Shown: positions 32,724-41,231 of the stretch, piece by piece
Layout: every line of letters starts with the position of its first letter
Numbering within the stretch: the stretch's first letter is position 1
NCBI RefSeq assembly: GCF_900188355.1
Contig: NZ_FZNX01000001.1
Coordinates: 209,671-273,670, forward strand
Direction: 5' to 3'
Source of the DNA: Lutibacter flavus
GTDB taxonomy: Bacteria > Bacteroidota > Bacteroidia > Flavobacteriales > Flavobacteriaceae
Length of the DNA: 64,000 bases
Notes under the pieces: generated by a model
Told to the model about the DNA's origin: nothing
What the model saw: the letters and a program-made list of their open reading frames with translations, nothing else
Database searches by the model: none
Program-made: the position numbers and the translations under genes

Positions 32724-33830
32724 ATGTATTTTATACAAGATGGTTTTAAGAATCCAATTCCTGGAAATGGAAAAATTGTTTTAAATGAGAGAGGAGATTA
32801 TACCAATAAACCTGAATTTATTTCTGATAAAGAAAATAATGTAATTTATCAAGGTGCTTTTTTTGATTTGAATACTTATCATTCATTAGATAAAAATCTA
32901 ACTGGTATTATTTTGGTATCGGAAAAATGCAAAGAACTTGTAAAAAATGATTTTAAAACAAAAGAAGATAGAGTTCAGCATTCTCAAAAATGGATTCTAA
33001 CTGCAATTACAACTTTTATAATTATATTACTTTCTGGAATGTTGTATTACAACATTCATAGCTCAAAAAAAAATGAAGCAAAATTTGACCAAATTTCATC
33101 TTCAAACACTAAAATTCAAGAACAATTATCATTAATTGATAATAAATTAAAACTTTTAAAGGAGACACCAAAAAAAATTGACACCTTAGTAAATAGTATT
33201 AAACCAGAAATTATTACGTATCATGGATTAGATATTTCGCATCATAATGGAAATATTGTAGATGAAATTTCCCAAATTGATTCTATTTCATTTGTGATTT
33301 GTAAAGCAACACAAGGAAAACATTTTAGAGATCCTTATTTCAATTCGAATTGGGAAAGTTTAAAAAATAAAAAATTAATACGTGGTGCTTATCATTTTTA
33401 TGAAGATGACTCAACACCTATTAAGCAGGCTAATCATTATTTAAGCGTTGTGGGCGTATGGAGAACTAATGACATTGCTCCAATTATTGATATTGAGGAT
33501 GGTAGCCTTTCAACAACAAAGCAAATCAATATAGAAAAGCTTCAAAAAGATGTTCTTAAATTTTTAGAACATATAGAAAAAGAAACGAAGCGTATACCAA
33601 TGCTATATACAAATCTGTACTTTGCAAATATGTACTTAAAAGATAAAGCTTTTTCAAAATACCCTTTATGGTTAGGTGAGTACACTTCAAAAAACCAACC
33701 TATTCTGCCAAAAACATGGCAAGATAAAGGGTTTAAAATTTGGCAAAAAAGTGAAAATTATCATTTTAAATCTACTAAAGAAGATTTAGATATATTTTAT
33801 GGAGATATAAAGGATTTATATAAAAATTAA
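32724..33830 (+). CDS. Membrane-anchored GH25 muramidase (lysozyme)
   Basis: 368 residues from the ATG at 32724. The frame is open back to 32658, but that part is out-of-frame pyrG sequence, so I start after the junction. Residues 1-88 are a small cytosolic domain of unknown type (MYFIQDGFKNPIPGNGKIVL...). One helix follows (90-109), then a coiled segment (120-160) and a C-terminal GH25 domain from HGLDISHHNG (Asp170) through IAPIIDIEDG (Asp256/Glu258) and LYTNLYFAN. Topology N-in/C-out puts the muramidase in the periplasm. It lies between the toxin genes and the island's right edge. Confidence 0.88.
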   Translation: MYFIQDGFKNPIPGNGKIVLNERGDYTNKPEFISDKENNVIYQGAFFDLNTYHSLDKNLTGIILVSEKCKELVKNDFKTKEDRVQHSQKWILTAITTFIIILLSGMLYYNIHSSKKNEAKFDQISSSNTKIQEQLSLIDNKLKLLKETPKKIDTLVNSIKPEIITYHGLDISHHNGNIVDEISQIDSISFVICKATQGKHFRDPYFNSNWESLKNKKLIRGAYHFYEDDSTPIKQANHYLSVVGVWRTNDIAPIIDIEDGSLSTTKQINIEKLQKDVLKFLEHIEKETKRIPMLYTNLYFANMYLKDKAFSKYPLWLGEYTSKNQPILPKTWQDKGFKIWQKSENYHFKSTKEDLDIFYGDIKDLYKN

Positions 33831-33940
33831 AAGCTAAGAAATAATAGTTTTAAATATATTTCAATTTAAAGGATTAGTGTAAATCAATTAAACGTAGTAT
33901 TTAGTAATTCTTTTTTAACCAATAAATACAATATTCAGAA

Positions 33941-33992
33941 TAACTTTTTTAAGTTCCCTTTTGTAGATGAAAATAGAGTTAGCACTTCTGTT
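33941..33992 (+). repeat. Degenerate second copy of the pyrG promoter region
   Basis: AACTTTTTTAAGTTCCCTTT, then TGTAGATGAAAATAG..TTAGCACTTCTG, lines up without gaps with 32561-32612. About three quarters of positions match. Its -7 box is damaged (GCACTTCTG against GTACTTTTG), so it is probably inactive. The GH25 gene is thus flanked by two copies. Between 33831 and 33940 I see nothing else. Confidence 0.6.
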
Positions 33993-33995
33993 TTC

Positions 33996-34158
33996 CGCTA
34001 TAGTATACCTTTAAAATGTTTTTCAAAACTCTTTCTAGTTCTTTGTAAGTGGTGTATGTGGCAAATGATAAACAAATATGTTCCTCAATTCGACTTCTTA
34101 ATCTATGATAAATAGAACGGGTTTTTAAATCAGTTTTAGACATTTTAAAAGCCATTTC
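33996..34158 (-). pseudogene. C-terminal fragment of an IS1634/IS4-type transposase
   Basis: The leftward frame reads FEMAFKMSKTDLKTRSIYHR, then LRSRIEEHICLSFATYTTYK and ELERVLKNIL. This is the conserved C-terminal stretch of IS4-superfamily transposases (AFRxSKTDLxxRPIYHRxxxRIxAHICIxFxAY). Only about 55 codons remain; the start is cut by the DUF58 repeat, with a shared ATTTCAAAG-like junction. Confidence 0.75.
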
Positions 34159-34404
34159 AAAGTAACATTTATTAGTGGTTGTGTTTTTTGAAAATACAGA
34201 ATGGACGAACTTATCAACGAAAATGCTGAAGATTTACAAACAATTTATCATAAAACTATAGCAGAAAAATTTACTTATGAAAAAAGGTTAATAGTTAAAG
34301 AATTAGAAAGTAAAGGTATTTATGGAATTTTAACAAAACCTAAAAACCTTACTGTTAATGTAATTAATAAATATTTAGAATTAAAAGCCAAAGGCTTTAT
34401 TTAA
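34151..34404 (+). pseudogene. Truncated, frameshifted copy of the DUF58 gene 3' end (right direct repeat)
   Basis: Copy of 23961-24215. A one-base deletion near 34201 (ATTGG to ATGG) breaks the frame. The remaining 67-codon open frame from 34201 ends at the same stop but lacks the DUF58 core and is unlikely to be a gene. Its last bases overlap the 3' end of the convergent ROK gene. Confidence 0.92.
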
Positions 34405-35140
34405 TATGGAAATTGGCAGCCATAGCGGCACCAATAATTCCGGCTTCGTTCTCTGCTTCTGCAGCAACAATTGGAGTATCAATTTTAATTTGATCAACAA
34501 ATTTCCCTAACTTTTTACTTGCTCCACCACCAATAATAAATAAATCTGGAGATAAAATTAAGTTGATATGCTTAAAGTATTTATGCAATCTTTTTCCCCA
34601 TTCTTTTCTGGTTAATTTTTCACTTTTCCTTACGGAGTCAGCAGCATATTTTTCAAATATTTCTCCATTTTTGTAAAGTACATGTCCGAGTTCAGTATTT
34701 GGTAATAATTTACCATCTAAAAAAACACCAGAGCCAATTCCAGTTCCTAAAGTTATCATAATTACTACACCCATTTTACCTTTTCCGGCTCCAAAACTTA
34801 TTTCTGCAAGCCCAGCGGCATCTGCATCATTTACTACAGAATATTCATTACCAGTTTTATTTCCAAAAAGTTCATCAACTTGTACGCCTTTCCAATCTTC
34901 GTGTAAATTTCCTCCAGTTAAGCATTTTCCATGTTGAAGTGGAGTAGGGAAACCGCATCCAACTTCGCCTTTCCAATCAAAATGCTTTACCATTCTTTGA
35001 ATTGCATTCGCAACTTTTTCTGGAGTTGCTGGTCTTGGTGTAGCTATTCTATGTCTTTCAGTAGTTAAATTACCAGTTTCTGTGTCAACTATAGCTCCTT
35101 TAATTCCTGTTCCACCAATATCAATTCCTAAAATTTTCAT
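34397..35140 (-). CDS. ppgK: ROK-family polyphosphate glucokinase
   Basis: 247 residues. ATP/phosphate motif GIDIGGTGIKGAIVD at the N-terminus, VGCGFPTPLQHGKCLTGGNL, NDADAAGLAE and TLGTGIGSGVFLDGKLLPNTELGH (the catalytic ROK region; the classical zinc Cys cluster is absent). The length and NLHEDWKG segment fit the PpgK branch, which phosphorylates glucose with polyphosphate or ATP. The last two codons and stop lie in the right island repeat, so this gene survived the insertion intact. Confidence 0.85.
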   Translation of the reverse strand: MKILGIDIGGTGIKGAIVDTETGNLTTERHRIATPRPATPEKVANAIQRMVKHFDWKGEVGCGFPTPLQHGKCLTGGNLHEDWKGVQVDELFGNKTGNEYSVVNDADAAGLAEISFGAGKGKMGVVIMITLGTGIGSGVFLDGKLLPNTELGHVLYKNGEIFEKYAADSVRKSEKLTRKEWGKRLHKYFKHINLILSPDLFIIGGGASKKLGKFVDQIKIDTPIVAAEAENEAGIIGAAMAANFHIK

Positions 35141-35258
35141 AAGTATTTTTATTTTTTTAAAAGCTGTAATTTATTTAATATTTATCGAATAAATTATAAT
35201 TTAACAAAGTCTTTTTAATCTTTAATTCTTTTTGTTTAAGCCTTTTTAAGAGTATTTA

Positions 35259-36107
35259 TCAAATTATTCTATCTATATCAGCACTTTTTGATTTAAAATG
35301 CAAATCCATTTGAGGGAATGGAATTTGAATATTATTTTCGTTAAATTTTTTATTGATAATTCTTCTAATATCACTTTTAGCTTTTCCAATTCTAAATATA
35401 TTTTTGCTAAAAAATAATAATTCAAAATCCAAAGATGAATTTCCAAAATGCATTAATCTAGCCTCAACAAGATCTCTATTTGTAATATCAGGATGTTCAT
35501 AAGCACTTTCTTCTAAAGTTTTTATAACTAAATCCACATCACTACCATAGGCAACACCAACATCAATTCGAAATCTTGTTTTTTGAGATTGATGGCTCCA
35601 ATTAATTACTTTACTAGTTGTTATTAATGAATTTGGAATTATTATAGTAATATCATCTCTATTTAAAGCTTTTGAAGTTCTTAAGCCAATACTCAGTATT
35701 TTTACAACATCATTATCTATTTCTAATACATCATCAATTTTTATAGATCTTTCTGTAAGCAAGATAATTCCTGAAATAATATCATTAAAAGTTTGTTGCA
35801 ATCCTAAACCTACTCCAACTAATAATGCAGCAGAACCAGCTAATAATATGGTAACTTTAATCCCAATATTTTCGAATATAAAGGCAATAGCAACTACCCA
35901 AATTACATATTTTATAATTTTAAATAGGGCATAAGATGTGCCGGAGTCAAGAGTTGTATATTTTCGAAATAGCGCCTTGTTAATTAGCCATAAAACTAAT
36001 TTGGTAACCATAAATATTAATAAAATAGTTACCAATTTTGATACTTTTATTGTGTATTCTCCTAAACTAAATAATTCAAAATTTAATATGTTATTTATTG
36101 TTTCCAT
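35259..36107 (-). CDS. MscS-type mechanosensitive channel
   Basis: 282 residues. Three N-terminal helices; the pore helix and beta domain are marked by LLAGSAALLVGVGLGLQQTFNDIISGIILL and SIKIDDVLEID...NDDITIIIPNSLITTS-like sequence. The C-terminal alpha/beta part ends FPQMDLHFKS. It is a small MscS that vents solutes on hypo-osmotic shock. It stands alone, with about 118 bases to the ROK gene. Confidence 0.92.
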   Translation of the reverse strand: METINNILNFELFSLGEYTIKVSKLVTILLIFMVTKLVLWLINKALFRKYTTLDSGTSYALFKIIKYVIWVVAIAFIFENIGIKVTILLAGSAALLVGVGLGLQQTFNDIISGIILLTERSIKIDDVLEIDNDVVKILSIGLRTSKALNRDDITIIIPNSLITTSKVINWSHQSQKTRFRIDVGVAYGSDVDLVIKTLEESAYEHPDITNRDLVEARLMHFGNSSLDFELLFFSKNIFRIGKAKSDIRRIINKKFNENNIQIPFPQMDLHFKSKSADIDRII

Positions 36108-36155
36108 TTTGATTTGTTGTGTTAATTAAAAAATACTAATAATAATCAACCAAAA

Positions 36156-36809
36156 TTAGAGTCTTTCTTCAATCCAATTTTTAAAATCGAAGAAATTTTT
36201 TGGAGCAACTCCATGTCCCACAGGATATTCTTGATAACAATGTTTTATTTGTAATTGCTTTAAAAATTCGGGTGCTTTATTCGCCCATTCAACAGGTATT
36301 ACCTGGTCTACTGTACCGTGTGAAATAAAGAAATCTAATTTAGAATAATCTTTGATTTCAAGGTTTTTAGGTAATAATTCAGCATTAACATATCCACTTA
36401 ATGCAATTATTTTTTGTACTTTCTCAGGGTAATTTAGTGCTACGGAATAACTTAATATAGTTCCTTGACTAAAGCCTAAAAGAAATGTTTTTGATGGCGC
36501 AATCTTATAATGTTCTTGAATTTCAGCTATAAAAGTAGCAATTAATTCACGTGCTTCAATTGCTTCAGGAATGTCAGAAAATTTTCCTTCAGAAGCTGTA
36601 AAATTTATGGTGTACCAAGAGTAACTCCCAAAGCCTAAACTTTTTGGTGCTCTGGCACTTACAATTAATAAATCTTCTGGAAGTTCACTTGAAAATGAAA
36701 ATAAATCTTCTTCATTACTTCCATAACCGTGTAATAAAATTAATAGCGAAGTTTTTTCAGAGGTTACTTTTGGTGTTCTTACAATATATTCTAATGATAA
36801 TTTTTCCAT
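36156..36809 (-). CDS. Alpha/beta-hydrolase, phospholipase/carboxylesterase family
   Basis: 217 residues, cytosolic. HGYGSNEEDL is the oxyanion region, nucleophile Ser in LGFSQGTILS, Asp in SHGTVDQVIPV, His in PVGHGVAP. These are the marks of the YpfH/carboxylesterase-2 branch, which hydrolyses short carboxylic esters. The start is separated from the upstream DUF4870-like gene by a leftward terminator. Confidence 0.88.
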   Translation of the reverse strand: MEKLSLEYIVRTPKVTSEKTSLLILLHGYGSNEEDLFSFSSELPEDLLIVSARAPKSLGFGSYSWYTINFTASEGKFSDIPEAIEARELIATFIAEIQEHYKIAPSKTFLLGFSQGTILSYSVALNYPEKVQKIIALSGYVNAELLPKNLEIKDYSKLDFFISHGTVDQVIPVEWANKAPEFLKQLQIKHCYQEYPVGHGVAPKNFFDFKNWIEERL

Positions 36810-36822
36810 TTTTTAAAAATAA

Positions 36823-36850
36823 AAGTCGCGCTTTAGGCACGACTTCAAAA
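36823..36850 (-). terminator. Leftward intrinsic terminator
   Basis: Read leftward: AAGTCGTGC (36845-36837), loop, GCGCGACTT (36831-36823) with one G-U pair, then TTTATTTTT. It lies just downstream of the DUF4870-like gene and before the esterase start. Confidence 0.7.
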
Positions 36851-36868
36851 ATAATATTTTATAATTTG

Positions 36869-37195
36869 TTAACCAATTCCTTTAAACCAATCTTGAAATA
36901 AATCTCCAATTAGCGGAACTCTTTTTTCTTCACCTTGAAAGGCACCAATTAACCCTATTACCCAAAGTACAAATGTACCAAGCCCTAATAGCATTCCAAC
37001 AGAGGAGCCAACATATTTATAAATTAAACTTACACCAACGTTAAGCAATAATAAACCTATCATTTGTCTAATGTGAAATGATGCAAATGTATTTCTTTTG
37101 CTATTATTCATAATAAAAGCAATAATTAATCCTATCCACCAAAAATAGGATATAATTGCCATTGATTTCCCTTCTTTTACTGTTTGATTTTCCAT
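36869..37195 (-). CDS. DUF4870/Tic20-like small membrane protein
   Basis: 108 residues from the ATG at 37195; the upstream ATG at 37237 touches the dihydroorotase-like stop and gives an odd leader, so I reject it. Three to four helices: AIISYFWWIGLIIAFIM, then NTFASFHIRQMIGLLLLNVG and LGTFVLWVIGLIGAFQG. The SFHIRQ motif after helix 1 is typical of the DUF4870/Tic20 group. Function unknown. Confidence 0.78.
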   Translation of the reverse strand: MENQTVKEGKSMAIISYFWWIGLIIAFIMNNSKRNTFASFHIRQMIGLLLLNVGVSLIYKYVGSSVGMLLGLGTFVLWVIGLIGAFQGEEKRVPLIGDLFQDWFKGIG

Positions 37196-37237
37196 TTTTT
37201 TGATTTTAATAGTTTTAGTAATTGTAAATATATACAA

Positions 37238-38491
37238 TTACAGCACTAATTTATTGTTTGAAATCACTCCATAAACTTTTCCATTCAATTTTTTATTTAA
37301 AAATATTGAATTTTTTGAAGTTGAAAGTATGTTATTTAATTTAAATTCATATTCAGAATCAGGGTTAAAGAGGGTAATATTTGCTTTCTCACCTTCTTTA
37401 ATTGACGAATTTTCAATATTAAATCTGTTTCTAGGGTTTGTTGTTAAACAATTAATTAATGTTTCCAGTTCAACTACTTTATTTAATGCTCCAAAAAGAC
37501 TTTCCAATCCAATTGTTCCAAATTTAGCATTATTGAATTCAACTTTTTTGTGTTCAACATCAATAGGATTATGATCACTTGTAATTATATCTATAACACC
37601 ATCCTTTAAACCTTTTAAAAGTGCTTTAATATCCTTTGAAGTTCTCAATGGCGGCATTACTTTAGACTTGGTGTCAAATTCCTTTAATTCATCATCAGAT
37701 AAAACTAAATGATGCGCAGCAACACTGCAGGTTACATTAAGACCTTTCTTTTTAGCGTTTTTAATAAGTTTAACTGATTTCTTAGTTGAAATTGTAGGAA
37801 TATGTAATTTTCCGCCTGTATATTCTAACAAAAATAAATCTCTAGCCACTTGTAACTCTTCAGCTAAAGTTGGGATTCCTTTTAAACCAAGTTTTGTACT
37901 GTTAATATTTTCATTTGCTAAACCAGTGCCTGCAATAGAATTATCTTGAGGGAAACTAAGTACAAGTGCATCAAAATTTTGAGCGTATAGCAAAGCTATT
38001 TTTAATAAATTAGCGTTTGAAATGGGTTTATTATAATCTCCAAAAGCAATAGCTCCAGAGTTTTGCATATCGTATAATTCTGCAAGGTCTTCACTTTTAG
38101 CATTTTTTGTTAGGCTTCCAATTGGATAAAGTGCTGTTGCAAAACCATTGGCTTTATTTTTTATAAATTCTATGGCAGATTTATTATCAGCAATAGGATT
38201 TGTATTTGGATTCACAGCAACTGCAGTAAATCCACTTTTAGCAGCGGTGTTTAATCCGTTTTCAATAGTTTCACGTTCTTCAAAGCCAGGCTCGCCAAAA
38301 CATACGCTAGAGTCAAACCAGCCTTGAGAAATATGAAGATTTTCTAATGAAATCTCCTTAAAATTATTGATGTTTTTAATTGAGTTGGAAATCTTTTTAA
38401 TAATACCTTTTTCAATTAAAATGTCTAGATTTTGTTTGTGAAACGGACCTGCTGGGTCAATAATTGTTGCAGATTTTATGAGTAGATTCAT
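37238..38491 (-). CDS. Dihydroorotase-like amidohydrolase lacking the HxH metal motif
   Basis: 417 residues, overlapping the BatA gene by 4 bases. The amidohydrolase frame of dihydroorotase is clear: GFEERETIENGLNTAAKSGFTAVAVNPNTNP, VAAHHLVLSDDEL, KVMPPLRT, IDIITSDHNPIDVEHK. The metal- and substrate-binding DxHVHxREPG is replaced by DSSVCFGEPG (60-69), with Ser62 and Cys64 for the two His and Gly66 for Arg. It is probably not a standard catalytic dihydroorotase; it may be an inactive subunit or have another role. I recall this variant elsewhere in Flavobacteriia. Confidence 0.85.
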   Translation of the reverse strand: MNLLIKSATIIDPAGPFHKQNLDILIEKGIIKKISNSIKNINNFKEISLENLHISQGWFDSSVCFGEPGFEERETIENGLNTAAKSGFTAVAVNPNTNPIADNKSAIEFIKNKANGFATALYPIGSLTKNAKSEDLAELYDMQNSGAIAFGDYNKPISNANLLKIALLYAQNFDALVLSFPQDNSIAGTGLANENINSTKLGLKGIPTLAEELQVARDLFLLEYTGGKLHIPTISTKKSVKLIKNAKKKGLNVTCSVAAHHLVLSDDELKEFDTKSKVMPPLRTSKDIKALLKGLKDGVIDIITSDHNPIDVEHKKVEFNNAKFGTIGLESLFGALNKVVELETLINCLTTNPRNRFNIENSSIKEGEKANITLFNPDSEYEFKLNNILSTSKNSIFLNKKLNGKVYGVISNNKLVL

Positions 38492-40446
38492 ATATTGAAA
38501 TATTTTAATATCAGTATTTCAATTAACAAAAATAAGGCAGAAAATGCTAAAAACCATTTAAAAAGCCAATTGATTTTCCCTTGTTTGTTAATTTCTTCAA
38601 AAACTTCACTAATTGATGACGAAATTGAAATATTTTTATTGTTCTCAGCTATTAAATTTATATCGGTATAATTTAAATCACTTTCGGCTCTATTATAATT
38701 AAAAGCCAGCGTTTTTATGTTTTTGTTATTACTAAAAACATTGTAAAATCCACTTTTTATAATATTATCTTTAATTGTAATAGTTACTTTATTTTGAGAT
38801 AATTGTTGAAGCGGAATAAATTCACGGTCTTCATTTGAAATCTTAAGAACATCATCTTTACCAATTGAAGTAAGTAAGTCTATTTTAGTTTCCGGTCCAA
38901 TTACATAATAAAGTTTAGAGAACTTTGAACTGTTTTTAGCAAAATTGTAAAAAACAGGAACCACTAAAGGAGATTGAATGAAATCTGAAAATTCATTTTT
39001 TAACGGAGATGCTACCCAGTAAAAATTACTATTCTCAAGGTTTATAGATGTTATAAACGATTCGTTATTATCAAATTTTATAATTGGAGTAGCGTTTCTT
39101 AAATTACTTTTGTAAAAAAATGAAGTTTTCGGGTATTGAAAATTAGAAACCCTTTTTTCAAAAACATCTATAATTAAAGGATGATCATAATTGATTGTAG
39201 TTATTTTATGTTCTGTTGCAATTTTAGAATTTATAGTTCCAATTTGTAAGCTATTTAATAATCTATTGTAGGATTCTATATTAGAATTTACAGAAGGAAT
39301 TACAACAATATCACCTCCGTTTTTAGAAAATTCATTTAAACTATTTATTAATTCTGTTGGGATTTTTTCAAGCTCATTTAAAAGAATTAAATGTTGATTT
39401 TGAATTGAATTATAGTTTAAATTTTGAAGCTCGTTTGAGCTATAATTAAACTCATTTTTAGTATAAATTTTCGATAAAAATGAACCTGAACTTCCAATGT
39501 TTAAAACATTGATTTTTTCAGGTTTTGATATAGAAAAAAAGAAATCGTTATCAAATTCTAAATTTTCATCAATTAAGGAGATTTGTCCATTAAAATTATC
39601 TGAATTTGGAACTGTAAATGTAATAATAGAAAGCTTAGAATTGTTAAACTTTGAAGTGGTTTTACCAATTAATTTTGAGCCTTCTAATAATGATACGGGA
39701 ACATTATCAGTAATATTATTTGTGCTTTTTACAATTACTTTTATAATAATTTCAGTAGTGGTTTTTGATTCAATATATAGGCTATCAACTAAAATATTAT
39801 TTGATGTTTTTGGAGTTACTTTTAATAGATTTATTGATGCGATTACATTTGTGAAGTCATTACTATTTTTGCGGTTAATATTTTGAAAATCAGATATTAA
39901 TATGTTTTTGTATAGAGTATTGGTTTTATTATTGTTTAGGTTGTTTAATTTTAATAAAACGGTGTTTAAATCTAATCTATTAGGTGAATATTTAATATTA
40001 ATAAGTTCGTTTTTAAGGTTTTGGGTCTCTAAATTCGTATAGCTTTTATCGTTTGTAAATATGGATAAGTTTGTGTTATTCTGGTTATTTTTTTCAATAA
40101 TATTTTGTGCAATCGTTTTTAATAATTCACCATTTTCTCCTTTAGCTTGCATACTATAAGAATTGTCCAAATAAATGGTTGTATTATAATTTTTTTCAAT
40201 AGTAAATTCCGATAAAAAAGGCTGTGAAAAAGCAATAATTAAACAAGCGAAAGCAAGCATTCTTGTTAGTAAAATTAACCACTTTTTTAAACGGGCACTT
40301 TTACGTGTTTGCTTTTCAATATTTTTTAAAAATTTTACATTAGTGAAAGGTACTTTAACAAAACGTTGTAATTGAAATAAATGAACTATTATCGGGATGA
40401 TAAGAAACAGAAGTGCGTATAAAATTTCCGGATGCTTAAACTGCAT
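38488..40446 (-). CDS. BatA N-terminal-domain / VWA-like membrane protein
   Basis: 652 residues. The BatA start MQFKHPEILYALLFLIIPII continues to VHLFQLQRFVKVPFTNVKFL. A second helix precedes a VWA-like domain with IYLDNSYSMQAKGENG as MIDAS. A long periplasmic region with GATase-like NEFSKNGGDIVVIPS follows, and a final helix near the C-terminus (WFLAFSALFLLIEILIL). Bat proteins relate to MoxR/VWA envelope systems. The gene is coupled to the dihydroorotase-like gene by overlapping start and stop. Confidence 0.88.
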   Translation of the reverse strand: MQFKHPEILYALLFLIIPIIVHLFQLQRFVKVPFTNVKFLKNIEKQTRKSARLKKWLILLTRMLAFACLIIAFSQPFLSEFTIEKNYNTTIYLDNSYSMQAKGENGELLKTIAQNIIEKNNQNNTNLSIFTNDKSYTNLETQNLKNELINIKYSPNRLDLNTVLLKLNNLNNNKTNTLYKNILISDFQNINRKNSNDFTNVIASINLLKVTPKTSNNILVDSLYIESKTTTEIIIKVIVKSTNNITDNVPVSLLEGSKLIGKTTSKFNNSKLSIITFTVPNSDNFNGQISLIDENLEFDNDFFFSISKPEKINVLNIGSSGSFLSKIYTKNEFNYSSNELQNLNYNSIQNQHLILLNELEKIPTELINSLNEFSKNGGDIVVIPSVNSNIESYNRLLNSLQIGTINSKIATEHKITTINYDHPLIIDVFEKRVSNFQYPKTSFFYKSNLRNATPIIKFDNNESFITSINLENSNFYWVASPLKNEFSDFIQSPLVVPVFYNFAKNSSKFSKLYYVIGPETKIDLLTSIGKDDVLKISNEDREFIPLQQLSQNKVTITIKDNIIKSGFYNVFSNNKNIKTLAFNYNRAESDLNYTDINLIAENNKNISISSSISEVFEEINKQGKINWLFKWFLAFSALFLLIEILILKYFNI

Positions 40447-40487
40447 TATTCAAAATGGTTTATCAAAGATATTAAATTCAATAGAAC

Positions 40488-41222
40488 TTATGCAAAATAG
40501 TTTTTTAAAATTCCCAGCGCGTAATTACTTGCAATTGAATTTGCAAATCTAGAAAAATCTATAGTGGCATTGTCATTTGCTTTGTCAGAAATAATTCTAA
40601 TTATTGAAAATGGAATGTCATACTCAAAACATATTTGAGCTACTGAAGCACCTTCCATTTCCACACAAATAGTTGTTGGTAACAAAAAGTTTAAGTGTTT
40701 TATTTTATCAATACTTGAAATAAATTGATCTCCACTTGCAATATCTCCGTGCATTACTTTTGGAATTGTAATATCAAAATCTTTAGAATCTTTCAGATCA
40801 ATAAAATCGTTATAAGTTCTGATAAATTGATTTGTAGCTTCAATTAGCTTTGTAGCATCTTTGGTTTCAACAAATTTCTTTTTTAAAATTGGGATTTCAA
40901 ATTGTTTATAAAACGGACTAGCATTTAAATCGTGCTGAAATAAATGCTTACCAATTACTACATCACCAATATTTAAATTGTTGTTAATTGCACCAGCAAC
41001 ACCGGTAAATATGATTTCATCAACATTAAAATCATTAATTAATTGAGTTGTAGTTGCAGCTGAAGCCACTTTTCCCCAACGAGAAAATACTAATACAACA
41101 TTTTTATTAAAAAGAGTACCGGAATAATAAGTCCGCATCCCTTTTTCAGTTGTTTTTGTATGTTGAAGTTCATTTAATAATGCCTGAATTTCTTCTTGCA
41201 TTGCACTTATAATCCCAATCAT
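40488..41222 (-). CDS. mtnN: 5'-methylthioadenosine/S-adenosylhomocysteine nucleosidase
   Basis: 244 residues. MIGIISAMQEEIQALL start, FTGVAGAINNNLNIGDVVIG, the base-binding and ribose Glu motif CVEMEGASVAQICFEYDIPF, and RIISDKANDNA with the catalytic Asp. It cleaves MTA, SAH and 5'-deoxyadenosine to adenine. It lies 9 bases downstream of lolD and probably shares its transcript. Confidence 0.94.
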   Translation of the reverse strand: MIGIISAMQEEIQALLNELQHTKTTEKGMRTYYSGTLFNKNVVLVFSRWGKVASAATTTQLINDFNVDEIIFTGVAGAINNNLNIGDVVIGKHLFQHDLNASPFYKQFEIPILKKKFVETKDATKLIEATNQFIRTYNDFIDLKDSKDFDITIPKVMHGDIASGDQFISSIDKIKHLNFLLPTTICVEMEGASVAQICFEYDIPFSIIRIISDKANDNATIDFSRFANSIASNYALGILKNYFA

Positions 41223-41231
41223 AGGTTATTT

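Noticed and set aside
32724..33830. Phage endolysin from a prophage
   Set aside because: No capsid, terminase, integrase or holin genes are in the region, and the protein has a membrane anchor with a cytosolic head, unlike usual endolysins.
34201..34404. 67-codon open frame as a gene
   Set aside because: It is the frameshifted tail of a DUF58 copy, without the domain core or a ribosome-binding context.
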